From JADJNY01 sp046349615 (GTDB lineage Bacteria; Planctomycetota; UBA1135; GCA-002686595): 64,000 bases of DNA. Both the position numbers and the translations under genes were made by a program. Below the pieces are notes generated by a model. That model had not been told where the DNA came from, did not search any database, and saw only the letters and a program-made list of their open reading frames with translations. The DNA is taken from positions 434,001 to 498,000 of the forward strand of contig JAXMBZ010000001.1 of assembly GCA_046349615.1 (NCBI GenBank). Reading direction: 5' to 3'. Shown here in pieces: positions 35,758-44,986 of this stretch; positions within the stretch are counted from its first letter, which is position 1; every line of letters starts with the position of its first letter.

Positions 35758-36188
35758 TCGTCCGAGTCTCCGCGGCGCGTGCGCTTCGTGTGCGAACGGC
35801 GCCGTTTTTCATCGAGTCGGCGGCGCACGGAGCCGCGCGTCGGTCGTGAGGGCCGGCGCGGAGCGTCGACGTGCAGCGCGCGCCGCAGCAACTCCGCGAG
35901 TCGCTCCCGCGCCTCCTCATGGTTGCGTTCCTGGGAACGGTGCTCCGCGCACGCGACGAGCAGTTCCCCGCGGTTCGTGAGCCTGGCTCCGAGCCGAGCG
36001 ATCAAACGCTCGCGCTGCTCGGGCGTGAAGGCCGAGGAACGCGCGACGTCGAAGCGGAGGACGACCCGCGTCTCGACCTTGTTGACGTTCTGACCGCCCG
36101 GGCCGCCGGCGCGCGACGTTTCGGCGCGCACTTCCCAGTCCGGGATCTCGAGGCCGGGCCGGATGCGCAGCGGCTCTCGCGGCGCCAT
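35754..36188 (-). CDS. arfB: alternative ribosome-rescue peptidyl-tRNA hydrolase
   Basis: Releases stalled peptides from ribosomes lacking a stop codon. The 144-residue protein has the catalytic GGQ loop in SRAGGPGGQNVNKVETR (about 25-41), and a strongly basic C-terminal tail (about 110-140, RRRLDEKRRRSHTKRTRRG) that enters the mRNA channel. Its length and tail distinguish it from full release factors. It begins 3 bases after a DUF971 gene and overlaps the next gene. Confidence 0.9.
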   Translation of the reverse strand: MAPREPLRIRPGLEIPDWEVRAETSRAGGPGGQNVNKVETRVVLRFDVARSSAFTPEQRERLIARLGARLTNRGELLVACAEHRSQERNHEEARERLAELLRRALHVDAPRRPSRPTRGSVRRRLDEKRRRSHTKRTRRGDSDE

Positions 36189-36191
36189 GCG

Positions 36192-36518
36192 TCACGCTCC
36201 GTCCGCAGGCCGACCGCCGGCGCGGGGATCGTTCGCGCGCAGGAACGGGAACGAGTAGATGCCCGTGTGGTGGCCGTCGGAGAAGCGCAGCGAGATCGCA
36301 TAGTGGCCGACGAGCGCGAGGTCCGACTGCGTGAGATCGTCGGGCACGCTCGCCGGGTCGAGCATCCGCTCGCCGGTGAGCTCGTTGACGCACCGCGCGC
36401 AGGGGCACAGACGGCGCAACTCGGCCGCGGTGAAGCGCGTGCGGACGCCGTCGTCCCACTCGACCTCGACGCGGGTCGGGTCGCTGCGCGTGATGGCCTT
36501 GGGGCGCGACGAGTTCAT
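36192..36518 (-). CDS. DUF971 family protein
   Basis: A 108-residue protein matching DUF971, the domain also found at the N-terminus of gamma-butyrobetaine hydroxylase. Features seen are a WDDGVRTRFTAAELR strand-helix, the LCPCARCVNELTGERML zinc-type cysteine cluster, and VGHYAISLRFSDGHHTGIY. Stand-alone members occur widely and some are tied to Fe-S handling, which I cannot confirm here. It is the first gene of the DUF971-arfB-hypothetical run, just downstream of tRNA-Phe. Confidence 0.8.
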   Translation of the reverse strand: MNSSRPKAITRSDPTRVEVEWDDGVRTRFTAAELRRLCPCARCVNELTGERMLDPASVPDDLTQSDLALVGHYAISLRFSDGHHTGIYSFPFLRANDPRAGGRPADGA

Positions 36519-36619
36519 GCGGATCAGCCCGTGGGCGCGTCGTGGGGGCTCGCGCGGCGCACGCGCCGGCGCAGGGCCGAGGACCGCTCGACGTCACGCG
36601 ACGCGGCGGTGAGGGAGGC

Positions 36620-36695
36620 TGGTGGCCAGGACCGGACTTGAACCGGTGACCCTCTGATTTTCAATCAGATGCTCTACCAACTGAGCTACCTGGCC
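36620..36695 (-). tRNA. tRNA-Phe (GAA)
   Basis: Read on the minus strand, the 76 bases fold as a standard tRNA. The acceptor is GGCCAGG/CCTGGCC, the D-arm GCTC..GAGC, and the anticodon stem CTGAT/ATCAG with loop TGAAAA giving GAA. The T-arm contains GGTTCAAGTCC, the discriminator base is A, and the 3' CCA is encoded. The gene stands alone. Confidence 0.97.
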
Positions 36696-36857
36696 GAGGG
36701 CCTCGCTTCGAGGCCGGAGCTCGCGCTCCGGGCCGCCGAAGGGGCGGGGATTATGGCGACGACGCGGCCGCGCCGTCAATCGAATCCGCCCCCCTATCGG
36801 CCGAGCGGGGGGGCCGCCTGCAGCGCTCCGCGCGCGTTTCGTCGAGGAAGCGGAGCC

Positions 36858-37808
36858 CTACTCGCCCGGCTCGAGGCCGGAGAGGAGCTCGGCCGCGCGC
36901 CGTGCGTCGAGCTCGATCTGCCGCCGCAGCGTCTCCACGTCGGGGAACCGCTGCTCGTCCCGCAGGCGCCGGACGAATTCGAGCTCGACGTGAGCGCCGT
37001 AGAGATCACCTTCGAACCCGAGCAGGTGCACCTCGACCTGCGGGGACTCGGGCCGCTCGCCCGAAACGGTCGGCCTGTAGCCGATGTTCACGACCGACGG
37101 CCAGGCGCGACCGGGCGCGCGTCCTTCGCGCTCGATGCGTCGTGCGAAACCGGCATAGACCCCGACCGGCGGGCGCAGCTCGTGGTGGAGATCGAGGTTC
37201 GCGGTCGGGAACCCGAGCACGCGGCCGAGCTGGTTCCCGCGGACGACGTCGCCGTACACCGCCACGCGCCGGCCGAGCATCTGCGCGGCGCCGTCCAGGT
37301 CCCCGAGCTCGACCGCTTCGCGGATCGCAGTGCTCGAGATGGGACGTCCGCCGGCGAGGACCTGCCCGACGACCTCGACGTCGAAGCCGAGTGCGCGGAG
37401 GAACTCCGGCGTTCCCTCGCGCCCGTGTCCGAGCTTGCTGTCGAAGCCGAGCACGAGCTTCCGCGCGTCGAGCCGCCGCACGAGGAACTCGCGGGCGAAT
37501 TCCTCGGCCGAGACTTCGCGGAGCGCGGCATCGAACGTCAGCGCGACCGCGTGCTCGATCCCGGCGCGCCGGAAGAGCTCGAGCTTGTGCTCGAGGCTCG
37601 TCAGCATGCGCGGCGAACGCCCGAGCAGCACGGTCTTCGGGTGCTGACGGAACGTCACGACCGTCGGGCGCGCGCCGAGCGCTCTCGCGCGCGCGACGTT
37701 CGTGCGCAGGATCTCCTGGTGTCCGCGGTGGACGCCGTCGAACACGCCGACGCTCACCACGGACGCGAGCGGCGCGGGGAGGTCCTCGACCTGGTACGTG
37801 ACGAGCAC
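36858..37808 (-). CDS. ribF: bifunctional riboflavin kinase / FAD synthetase
   Basis: Converts riboflavin to FMN and FMN to FAD. The 316 residues contain the nucleotidyltransferase domain (SVGVFDGVHRGHQEIL, then FDSKLGHGREG and ISSTAIREAV) and the C-terminal flavokinase domain (GRVLGFPTANL, GVYAGFA, VVNIGYRPTV). The start is a GTG at 37808, 28 bases after the def stop, so both are probably in one minus-strand transcript. Both catalytic regions look intact. Confidence 0.95.
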   Translation of the reverse strand: MLVTYQVEDLPAPLASVVSVGVFDGVHRGHQEILRTNVARARALGARPTVVTFRQHPKTVLLGRSPRMLTSLEHKLELFRRAGIEHAVALTFDAALREVSAEEFAREFLVRRLDARKLVLGFDSKLGHGREGTPEFLRALGFDVEVVGQVLAGGRPISSTAIREAVELGDLDGAAQMLGRRVAVYGDVVRGNQLGRVLGFPTANLDLHHELRPPVGVYAGFARRIEREGRAPGRAWPSVVNIGYRPTVSGERPESPQVEVHLLGFEGDLYGAHVELEFVRRLRDEQRFPDVETLRRQIELDARRAAELLSGLEPGE

Positions 37809-37836
37809 GAGCCGTTCGTCCTCGCTCGAGGCCCGC

Positions 37837-38379
37837 TCAGTGAGCCGCGGCCTCTTGCTGCTTCTTCTTGAACTTGTAGACGAGCTCCTCCAGCCGCGGC
37901 TTGTTCGCGAGCTTGTCCGCCGGCGACATGCGGTCGACGAGCAGCACCCCTTCGAGGTGGTCGTACTCGTGCTGGATGATGCGCGACACGAAGCCGTCGT
38001 ACTCCTTCTCCATCGGCTTGCCGTCGAGTCCGAACGCGGCGACCTTGCAGCACTCGGGGCGCTTGATCTCCGCGTAGATGCCGGGGAACGAGAGGCAGCC
38101 TTCCTCGAACAGCGTGGCCTTGCCGAAGCGATCGACGATCGTCGGGTTGACGAGCACGAGGTCGTCCTGCGCTTCGCCGGTCGGGTTGAGCACGAGGATC
38201 CGCTTCTTGAGCCCGACCTGCGGGGCCGCGAGGCCGACGCCGTTCGACTTCCGCATGCGCTCGAACATGCCCGCCACGATCGCGCGGAGCTCCTCGTCGA
38301 ACGCCGCGACGGGCTCCGAGGGCTTGCGCAGGACCGGATCGGGGTAGAGGGTCAGGTCGAATTCGATGGCTTGCGTCAT
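37837..38379 (-). CDS. def: peptide deformylase
   Basis: A metalloenzyme that removes the N-formyl group from nascent proteins. The 180-residue chain has all three motifs: GVGLAAPQVG, EGCLSFPG (metal-binding Cys) and HEYDHLEGV (His and catalytic Glu). The C-terminus is Lys/Gln-rich. A conserved-size N-terminus supports the ATG at 38379. It is divergent from the TPR-rpsT run and leads ribF. Confidence 0.96.
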   Translation of the reverse strand: MTQAIEFDLTLYPDPVLRKPSEPVAAFDEELRAIVAGMFERMRKSNGVGLAAPQVGLKKRILVLNPTGEAQDDLVLVNPTIVDRFGKATLFEEGCLSFPGIYAEIKRPECCKVAAFGLDGKPMEKEYDGFVSRIIQHEYDHLEGVLLVDRMSPADKLANKPRLEELVYKFKKKQQEAAAH

Positions 38380-38455
38380 GTCGGCCTCGTCCAGGGCGGG
38401 GCCCGGCCGCGCGGAGTTCGGTGCGCGGGGTCGAGCGCCCGAGTCTAGCCCCGCG

Positions 38456-38484
38456 TTGACGGTTCCAAGGCCGACTCCTACACT
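38456..38484 (+). promoter_or_regulatory. sigma-70-type promoter for the TPR-rpsT run
   Basis: TTGACG (38456-38461) and TACACT (38479-38484) are separated by exactly 17 bases, the best -35/-10 pair seen upstream of any gene in the window. Transcription would start near 38491, about 70 bases before the GTG of the TPR gene. Confidence 0.6.
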
Positions 38485-38560
38485 TTTCGCCCCCATCGGG
38501 CCAGGCCCGCCCGGCGGCCCTATTCCCGGCCGTGCGCGCGGCCGGAGCCCGCCGCCCCGC

Positions 38561-39886
38561 GTGGACTTTTCGAAGCAGATCCAGAAGGCCGAAGAGGCCG
38601 CGAAGAAGCGCAACTACGACTTCGCGGTGGAGCTCTATCAGCAGATCCTCGAGATCGACCCGAACCAAGGCGATGCTCGCGCGGGGTTGCGTCAGGCGCT
38701 CAAGAAGCGCCACGAGCTGAAGAAGGGCGGCGGGCTCTTCCGCGCGCTCAGCGGCGCCCCGCAGTTCGCCGCGGCGAAGGCGCTCCACAAGGCGCGCAAG
38801 TTCGACGCCTGCGCGAAGACGCTCGAGGGCTACCTCGCATCGAACCCGCTCGACGAGGACGCGAACCTGCTCCTCGGCATGGCGCTCGAGGACGCCGGGC
38901 ACGTCGCTTCGGCGCGCGCCGTCTACGAGTTCATCGCGGAGATCGCGCCGCGCAACTGCACCGGTCTCAAGCGCGCCGGCGCGATGACCGCGCGCCTCGG
39001 CGACCACGAGAAGGCGCTCGAGTTCTACGAGCGCGCGCTCGCCGTCGACCCGCGCGACCAGGAAGCGATCAAGGCGCGCAAGGACATGTCCGCGGAGCGC
39101 GCGATGGCGCGTTCGAACCTCCCGATCGGGCACAGCCGCGACCAGATCAAGGACAAGGATCGCGCCGCCGAGCTCGAGCGCGAGAAGCGCCTCCATCACA
39201 CGGACGACGAGCTGCGCGCGGAGCTCGCGCGCCTCGAGGAGCGCTACACCGAGAACCGCGACCCCGAGCTGATGGTCCGGATGGCGGACGTCCACGAGAA
39301 GCTCAAGGACCCCGAGACCGCGCTCGAGTGGATCGAGCGCGCGCAGTCCTACCGCAAGGACGACGCGTCGCTCGTCGCGCGCGCGGCCGACCTGAAGGCG
39401 AAGGCGCTGAAGAAGGCGATCGCTCAGGCGGGCAAGACCGGCGACGAGGCCCGCGCCGGCGAGCTCGAGCGCGAACTCTGGCGCCTCGAGGTCGACGAGC
39501 TCCGCCGTCGCGTCGCCGCCAGCCCGGGCGACCTCGGCCTGCGGCTCAAGTACGGCCGCCGCCTCTTCGAGCTCGCCGAGCACGACGCCGCGATCGCCGA
39601 GCTCCAGAAGGCGAGCGCCGATCCGCGCAACCGGCGCGAGGCGCAATTCCTGCTCGCCCGCTGCTTCCAGGCGAAGGGCTTCCCCGATCTGGCGCGGAAG
39701 GAATACAACCACGCTCTCGAAGGCGCTCCGCAGAACGACGAGCGCGCGAAGGAGATCCTGTACAACCTGGGTGCCCTCGCCGAGGCCGAGAACGACTCGG
39801 CCGCGGCGCGGGCCTACTACTCCCGGGTGTTCGAAGTCGACATCGGCTACCGAGACGTAGCCCAGAAGATGGAACGGTTCCGCTGA
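38561..39886 (+). CDS. tetratricopeptide-repeat protein
   Basis: A 441-residue protein with several TPR motifs, for example DFAVELYQQILEIDPNQGDA, GHVASARAVYEFIAEIAP and HEKALEFYERALAVDP in the first half, and more near the C-terminus (AEHDAAIAELQKA, GFPDLARKEYNHALEGAP). A charged helical spacer lies between them. No signal peptide is seen. The GTG at 38561 is preferred; longer frames would run into the divergent def gene. It sits 3 bases before rpsT. It may scaffold a complex, but the partner is unknown. Confidence 0.82.
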   Translation: MDFSKQIQKAEEAAKKRNYDFAVELYQQILEIDPNQGDARAGLRQALKKRHELKKGGGLFRALSGAPQFAAAKALHKARKFDACAKTLEGYLASNPLDEDANLLLGMALEDAGHVASARAVYEFIAEIAPRNCTGLKRAGAMTARLGDHEKALEFYERALAVDPRDQEAIKARKDMSAERAMARSNLPIGHSRDQIKDKDRAAELEREKRLHHTDDELRAELARLEERYTENRDPELMVRMADVHEKLKDPETALEWIERAQSYRKDDASLVARAADLKAKALKKAIAQAGKTGDEARAGELERELWRLEVDELRRRVAASPGDLGLRLKYGRRLFELAEHDAAIAELQKASADPRNRREAQFLLARCFQAKGFPDLARKEYNHALEGAPQNDERAKEILYNLGALAEAENDSAAARAYYSRVFEVDIGYRDVAQKMERFR

Positions 39887-39889
39887 CCC

Positions 39890-40147
39890 ATGGCTCACCT
39901 CAAGCAATCCAAGAAGCGCATCCGCACGAACGAGAAGGCCCGCGTCCGCAACCTGCGCCAGCGCAGCGCGATGAAGACGGCCGTGAAGAAGGTCGCCACC
40001 GCGACCTCGAAGGCCGCCGCGACCGCCGACCTCGCCACCGCGATGTCGCGGGTCGACAAGGCCGCGAAGAAGAACGTGATCCACAAGAACGCCGCGGCGC
40101 GCCTCAAGAGCCGCATGGCGAAGCGCATCGCGAAGATGGCGAACTGA
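39890..40147 (+). CDS. rpsT: 30S ribosomal protein S20
   Basis: Binds 16S rRNA early in small-subunit assembly. The 85 residues are the usual length. The N-terminus AHLKQSKKRIRTNEK is diagnostic, and the sequence is Lys/Arg/Ala-rich with the end HKNAAARLKSRMAKRI. It follows the TPR gene by 3 bases and probably shares its promoter. Confidence 0.97.
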   Translation: MAHLKQSKKRIRTNEKARVRNLRQRSAMKTAVKKVATATSKAAATADLATAMSRVDKAAKKNVIHKNAAARLKSRMAKRIAKMAN

Positions 40148-40214
40148 GTCCGCCGCGGTGCCGGCGCGCGCGAACGCGATGCGTCGGCCCGCGGAGGTGA
40201 GGAGCGAGCCGAAC

Positions 40215-40559
40215 ATGGGCTCCAGCTTCAGCACGAGCGACGAGCACGAGCCTCCGGGTCTGAAGCCCGTGCGCGTGCCGATCCGCAAGGAGTCCGTCTT
40301 CGAGGAGGCGCGCAACCTCGCGGGCGAGCTCCCGGGTTGGCGCGTCGAGAGCGCGGACGAGCGCGCACTCGTGCTCGTTTGCGTGCGCGCCGGGTCCTTC
40401 CTCGCCCCGGCGTCGAAGGTGACGATCCGCGTCGAAGGGCCCGATGGGCTTCCGTCGGCCACCGTTCACTGCACGTCGGAGAGCTCCGGCGGGCCGTTCG
40501 CGCGCGACCGCAGGAACGTCCAGGAGTTCATGACTCCGTTCCACCGCCGCGTCTGCTGA
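40215..40559 (+). CDS. DUF1499-like hypothetical protein
   Basis: A 114-residue protein. The second half (RVESADERALVLVCVRAGSF to RDRRNVQEFMTPF) resembles the beta-rich end of DUF1499 proteins, but the match is partial, so the family is uncertain. The ATG at 40215 is preferred because GGAG lies 10 bases upstream; in-frame starts at 40158 and 40179 lack one. It lies in a 470-base space between rpsT and a convergent surA-like gene. Confidence 0.5.
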   Translation: MGSSFSTSDEHEPPGLKPVRVPIRKESVFEEARNLAGELPGWRVESADERALVLVCVRAGSFLAPASKVTIRVEGPDGLPSATVHCTSESSGGPFARDRRNVQEFMTPFHRRVC

Positions 40560-40616
40560 CCCGACGGGTGCACGAGCCGCGGGCAGGTGAGCGTCGACGC
40601 GGACGCCGCCGCGCGT

Positions 40617-41696
40617 TCAGCGGCCCTTCGGCGGCTCCGCCTGCCAGATGTACGAGCCCGCGATCGCCTTCCGCAGCGCGACCTCGACGCGGTAGTCGTC
40701 GGTCTCCTGGCGGAGGTTGTCGGCGACCTTCCTCTGCACCTCGATCGATCCGAGCGCAGGTACCTCGGCGGGCTTCCTCTCGAGCAGACGCAGCACGACG
40801 AACGCGCGGCCGCGCGCGTTCTCGACCAGGATCGCGTCGGAGACGTCGCCGGTCTTGCCGTGTTCGACGAAGTCTGCGGCGCCCGGGTACAGGCGCACGA
40901 GACTCGAGGGCGACGCGGAGACGAGGACGCCGTCCTTCTCGGTGCCCCGTGAGTACTGGCGCACGAGCGCGCCCATGTCCTCGCCGTCGACGATGCGCCG
41001 CCGGAGCTGCGTCGCGAGGTCGCGTGCGCGCTCGAGCGTGTCGAAGGCCGAAGCATCGAGGAGGAGCTGCTGCACTTGGAGCTCGCCTTCGCTCCCGCCG
41101 ATCGCGGCGAGGCGCGCGGGCGAGAGCTTGTCGAGCTCGTACTCGAACGCGATCAGCCCGGGCCGCACGAAACGGTCGCGACTGGGCCGGGCCGCGGTGG
41201 ACGCGCCCTTGCCCGTGATCGAGTCCTTCCAGAGATCCGAGTAGATCGACTCGCGCCGGATCTCCTTGAGCTCCTCCGCCGTGAGGCCGTCCTTCTCGAG
41301 CGCCTTCGTCAGCGCGACCACGCCGCCGAGGTGGTCCGTCAGCCGCTCGAAGTCGTCGCGCGCGAAGCGGTCGATCTGCGCCTTGTCGAAGCCCATCGCT
41401 TCGCCGGCTTGCCGCTGCACGCGGTCGCGGATCGTGTTCGTGTAGAGCTCCGTCCAGATGCGCCGCTGGTCTTCGCCCGTTCGCGCGTTCTGCTCGCTCG
41501 CGCGGCGCAGGTACGAACGCAGCATCCGTCCCCGCGTCAGGATGTCGTCGTTGATGACGAGGAGGACGCGGTCGACTTCCTTCCATTCGTCGGACGGCCC
41601 CTGCGCCGCGGAGGGAGCGCCCTGCGCCGCGGCGGGATCCTGAACGGTCGCGAACGGCGCTACGGCCGCGAGGAGCGCGAGGTGGAGCATCGTCAT
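40617..41696 (-). CDS. SurA-like periplasmic chaperone/peptidyl-prolyl isomerase
   Basis: A 359-residue exported protein. A signal peptide (about 1-25) precedes the SurA N-domain hallmark EVDRVLLVINDDILTRG. After a long helical region comes a parvulin-like domain (about 215-315, with LRRRIVDGEDMGALVRQYS, KDGVLVS and KTGDVSDAI). Such proteins fold outer-membrane proteins, fitting the presence of a porin. Its ATG overlaps the mfd stop (ATGA), so it ends the rnc-mfd run. Whether the isomerase site is active is uncertain. Confidence 0.75.
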   Translation of the reverse strand: MTMLHLALLAAVAPFATVQDPAAAQGAPSAAQGPSDEWKEVDRVLLVINDDILTRGRMLRSYLRRASEQNARTGEDQRRIWTELYTNTIRDRVQRQAGEAMGFDKAQIDRFARDDFERLTDHLGGVVALTKALEKDGLTAEELKEIRRESIYSDLWKDSITGKGASTAARPSRDRFVRPGLIAFEYELDKLSPARLAAIGGSEGELQVQQLLLDASAFDTLERARDLATQLRRRIVDGEDMGALVRQYSRGTEKDGVLVSASPSSLVRLYPGAADFVEHGKTGDVSDAILVENARGRAFVVLRLLERKPAEVPALGSIEVQRKVADNLRQETDDYRVEVALRKAIAGSYIWQAEPPKGR

Positions 41697-44600
41697 CGTC
41701 GGCCTTTCGCGCGCATTCTCCCGGCGTCCACGGCGCCCTGCAAGAGCCCTTCGAACCACGTGAGCGCCGCGCGCGCGGTCGTGTGCTTCGACGGGATCAC
41801 GAGGTGCGCGATGCCGGTGCGCAGCGGGCGGAGCTCCGCGAGCCGCAGGTCGAGGCCCTGTTCGACCGCGACGCGGTCGCCGTACTCGAGCAGGTACACG
41901 TCCTTGCGCCACGCGAGCCGCCGGATCGAGAGTTCCTCGAGCTGCGCCTTCAGCCGGAAGAGGAGGAGCAGGTCGTTCGCCGGCTCGGGCACGCGCCCGA
42001 AGCGGTCCCGCAGCATGTCGTGCGCGCGCGCGCGATCCTCTTCGTTGCGGATCGTCGAGAGCTGGCGCAGCACTTCGAGCCGCGCTTTGCCGTCGGGGAT
42101 CCACTCCTCGGGCAGGTACGCGCGCAGACCGAGCTCGAGCTCCGCGCCGCCTTCTTCGTCCTTCGACTCCGTGATCTGCTCGAGCGTCTGTCCATCGCCC
42201 AGCTTGTCGATCGTCTGCTTCAAGAGCCGGCAGTACATGTCGTAGCCGATCGCGCCGATGTGCCCCGATTGCTGCGGACCGAGGATGTTCCCCGCGCCGC
42301 GGATCTCGAGGTCCTTCATGCTGATCTGGAAGCCCGCGCCGAGCTGGCGCATTTCCTCGAGCGCCTTCAGCCGCTCCTTGGCGTCCTGCTTCAAGGGCTT
42401 CCACTTCTCGACGAGCAGATAGCACCACGCCTTGTGCTTGCCGCGCCCGACGCGGCCGCGCAGCTGGTGGAGCTCGGCGAGTCCGAAGTGGTCCGCGTGG
42501 TCGATCACGATCGTGCCCGCGCTCGGGATGTCGATGCCGCTCTCGATGATCGTCGTCGCCACCAGGACGTCGACGTCGCCGCGCGTGAAGCTGTCCATGA
42601 CGTGCTTCAATTCGCGCGCGCCCATCTGGCCGTGTCCGATCGCGTAGGAGCACTCGGGCACGAGGCGCTGGAGCTTGAGCGCCGTCTGCTGGATCGATTC
42701 GACGCGGTTGTGGAGGAAGAACACCTGCCCGCCGCGGTTCTTCTCGAAGAGCAGCGCTTCGCGGATCTGCTCCTCGTCCTCCACGTAGCCGAGCACGGTG
42801 TCGATCTCCTGCCGTCCTTCGGGCGGGATCGTCAGCGCGGAGATGTCGCGCACGCCCGAGATCGACATGTGGAGGGTGCGCGGGATCGGCGTCGCGGTCA
42901 GCGTCAGCAGGTCGACCTGCGCGCGGAGCTTCTTGAAGTGCTCCTTGTGCTGCACGCCGAAGCGCTGCTCCTCGTCGACGATGACGAGGCCCAAGTTCTT
43001 GAAGCGCACGTCGCCCGACAGGATGCGGTGCGTGCCGATCACGATGTCGACCTCGCCGAGCTCGACCTTCGTCAGCGTCTCGCGCGCTTCCTTGCCCGTG
43101 ACGTAGCGCGAGAGCTCGGCGACCTCGACGGGGAAGTCCGCCATGCGCTCCTTGAAGGTCTCGTAGTGCTGCTCCGCGAGCACCGTCGTCGGCACGAGCA
43201 CGGCGACCTGTGCTCCTCCGTTGACGACGCGGAAGGCCGCGCGCACGGCGAGCTCCGTCTTGCCGAACCCGACGTCGCCGCAGAGCAGACGGTCCATCGG
43301 CTTGTCGCTCGCGAGGTCCGCGCGGATCTCCGCGTCGACCGTCTTCTGGTCCGGCGTGTCGACGTACGGGAACGCGCCGATCATGTCGCGCACGAGCTCG
43401 TCGTCGGCGGGCCACGGCGGACGCGTGCGCAGAGCGCGCTTCGCCTGCACCTCGAGCAGCTCGGTCGCGAGGTCGAAGAGCGCGCGCTCGACCTTCTCCT
43501 TGCGTTTGCGGAACGACTGGCTGCCGATCTTGTCGAGCGGCGGCGAGAGCGAGCCCGAGCCCACGTACCGCTGCACCATGTCGATGCGCGAAACGGGGAC
43601 GAACAGGCTGACCTCGTCGGCGAACAGGAGGTGGAGGTGGTCCTCCTCGCCGCCCGCGCGCTCCATGCGCTTCAAGCCGTGGAAGCGCGCGAGCCCGTGC
43701 ACCGCGTGCACGACGAGGTCGCCGGGCTTGAGCTCGAAGAAGCTCTGCAGCGCGCGGACGCGGTAGTGCGCGCTCGCCTTGGGAGCTGCGCGCCGTCCGA
43801 GGATGCCCGCGAGCTCGCGGTGGTTGAGCACGACGAGCCGCAGCGCGGGCAGGCGGAACCCCTTCGCGATCGAACCGATGCGCGTCTCGACGCGTTCGAC
43901 GCCGCCGGCCTCGGCGAGCAACGCGCGGAAGCGGTGCTCTTCCGCTTCGTTCTGGCACAGGACGAGCGCGCTCGTGCCGTCGACGGTCGCCTCGCGCAGC
44001 GCGCGCGCGGCCTCGCGCATGCCGACCGCGAGCGACTGCACGGACCGCGTGTCGAAGTTCACGTCGTTCGCGGGCAGGCTCTGCAGATCGATGCGCCGCC
44101 GGCGGCCGAGGTCGCGCTCGAGCGTCAAGAGCGCCTGCGCATGCGCGGGCGATTGGATGCGCAGCCCCTCCGCCTTGTCCTCGACCCGCAACGGCTCGAC
44201 GCGCACGAAGGTCGTCGTGGGGGACGTGATCGACGAGAGCAGCACGCCGTCGCCGTCCTCGACGCCGCCCGCGTCCGTCGCGAGGCACACCTGCGTCGAT
44301 TTCAGCGTCTCGACGCTGCGCTGGTCGAGCGGATCGAACGTGCGCAGCGACTCGATCTCGTCCCCGAAGAGCTCGATGCGCAGCGGGAGCTCCGCCGCGA
44401 ACGCGTAGAGGTCGAGGATCTCGCCGCGCAGGCTGACTTCGCCCGGACGTTCGGCGAGCGGCTGGCGCGCGTACCCCGCGGCGACGAGGCGCTCGAGCAG
44501 CGCCTCCGCGTCGAGCTTCTGCCCCGTCTGGAGCCCGAGGTAGTCGCGCTCGAGGTCGCCGGGGCTCGGCAGCGGCTGAAGGAGCGAGAGCAGCGACGCG

Positions 44601-44986
44601 ACGACGAGCTTCGGTCTGCGCTCCGCGGTTCCGCCGATCAGCTGCGCGACTTGGAGTCGGCGCCGGACGAGGTCGAGATCCGCGTGCGCTGCGCCGCTCT
44701 TCCCGTGCGGATCGCGCGCGGGCAGCCACGTCGCGCGCGCGCCGAACGCCCCGAGGTCGTCGACGAACGCTTCGGCCTCCGCGTCCGACGCGGTGACCGC
44801 GATCCACGGGCCTGCCGCGCGTTCCGCGACGCGCGCGAGCACGAACGCCTGCGCCGAACCCCAGAGGTTGCCCGCGGCGGCGTGCTGCTTCGCGCTCACC
44901 GTGGCGAGCAAGCGCTCCAACTCGGGAAAACTCGCGCCCGCGAGCTCTTTGCCGAGCTCGCGCGGCGCGCCGGCCGCGTTCGTCAA
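41693..44986 (-). CDS. mfd: transcription-repair coupling factor
   Basis: A DNA translocase that removes stalled RNA polymerase and recruits UvrA. The 1097-residue protein has the N-terminal UvrB-like part, an RNA-polymerase-interacting region (ELKPGDLVVHAVHGLARFHG is the CarD-like start), Walker A CGDVGFGKTE near residue 570 and a DEEQRFGVQHKE box. HQLRGRVGRGKHKAWCYLL and a C-terminal UvrA-binding TRCF domain follow. The TTG at 44986 overlaps the rnc stop by 4 bases (TTGA) and gives the expected length. Confidence 0.96.
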   Translation of the reverse strand: MTNAAGAPRELGKELAGASFPELERLLATVSAKQHAAAGNLWGSAQAFVLARVAERAAGPWIAVTASDAEAEAFVDDLGAFGARATWLPARDPHGKSGAAHADLDLVRRRLQVAQLIGGTAERRPKLVVASLLSLLQPLPSPGDLERDYLGLQTGQKLDAEALLERLVAAGYARQPLAERPGEVSLRGEILDLYAFAAELPLRIELFGDEIESLRTFDPLDQRSVETLKSTQVCLATDAGGVEDGDGVLLSSITSPTTTFVRVEPLRVEDKAEGLRIQSPAHAQALLTLERDLGRRRRIDLQSLPANDVNFDTRSVQSLAVGMREAARALREATVDGTSALVLCQNEAEEHRFRALLAEAGGVERVETRIGSIAKGFRLPALRLVVLNHRELAGILGRRAAPKASAHYRVRALQSFFELKPGDLVVHAVHGLARFHGLKRMERAGGEEDHLHLLFADEVSLFVPVSRIDMVQRYVGSGSLSPPLDKIGSQSFRKRKEKVERALFDLATELLEVQAKRALRTRPPWPADDELVRDMIGAFPYVDTPDQKTVDAEIRADLASDKPMDRLLCGDVGFGKTELAVRAAFRVVNGGAQVAVLVPTTVLAEQHYETFKERMADFPVEVAELSRYVTGKEARETLTKVELGEVDIVIGTHRILSGDVRFKNLGLVIVDEEQRFGVQHKEHFKKLRAQVDLLTLTATPIPRTLHMSISGVRDISALTIPPEGRQEIDTVLGYVEDEEQIREALLFEKNRGGQVFFLHNRVESIQQTALKLQRLVPECSYAIGHGQMGARELKHVMDSFTRGDVDVLVATTIIESGIDIPSAGTIVIDHADHFGLAELHQLRGRVGRGKHKAWCYLLVEKWKPLKQDAKERLKALEEMRQLGAGFQISMKDLEIRGAGNILGPQQSGHIGAIGYDMYCRLLKQTIDKLGDGQTLEQITESKDEEGGAELELGLRAYLPEEWIPDGKARLEVLRQLSTIRNEEDRARAHDMLRDRFGRVPEPANDLLLLFRLKAQLEELSIRRLAWRKDVYLLEYGDRVAVEQGLDLRLAELRPLRTGIAHLVIPSKHTTARAALTWFEGLLQGAVDAGRMRAKGRR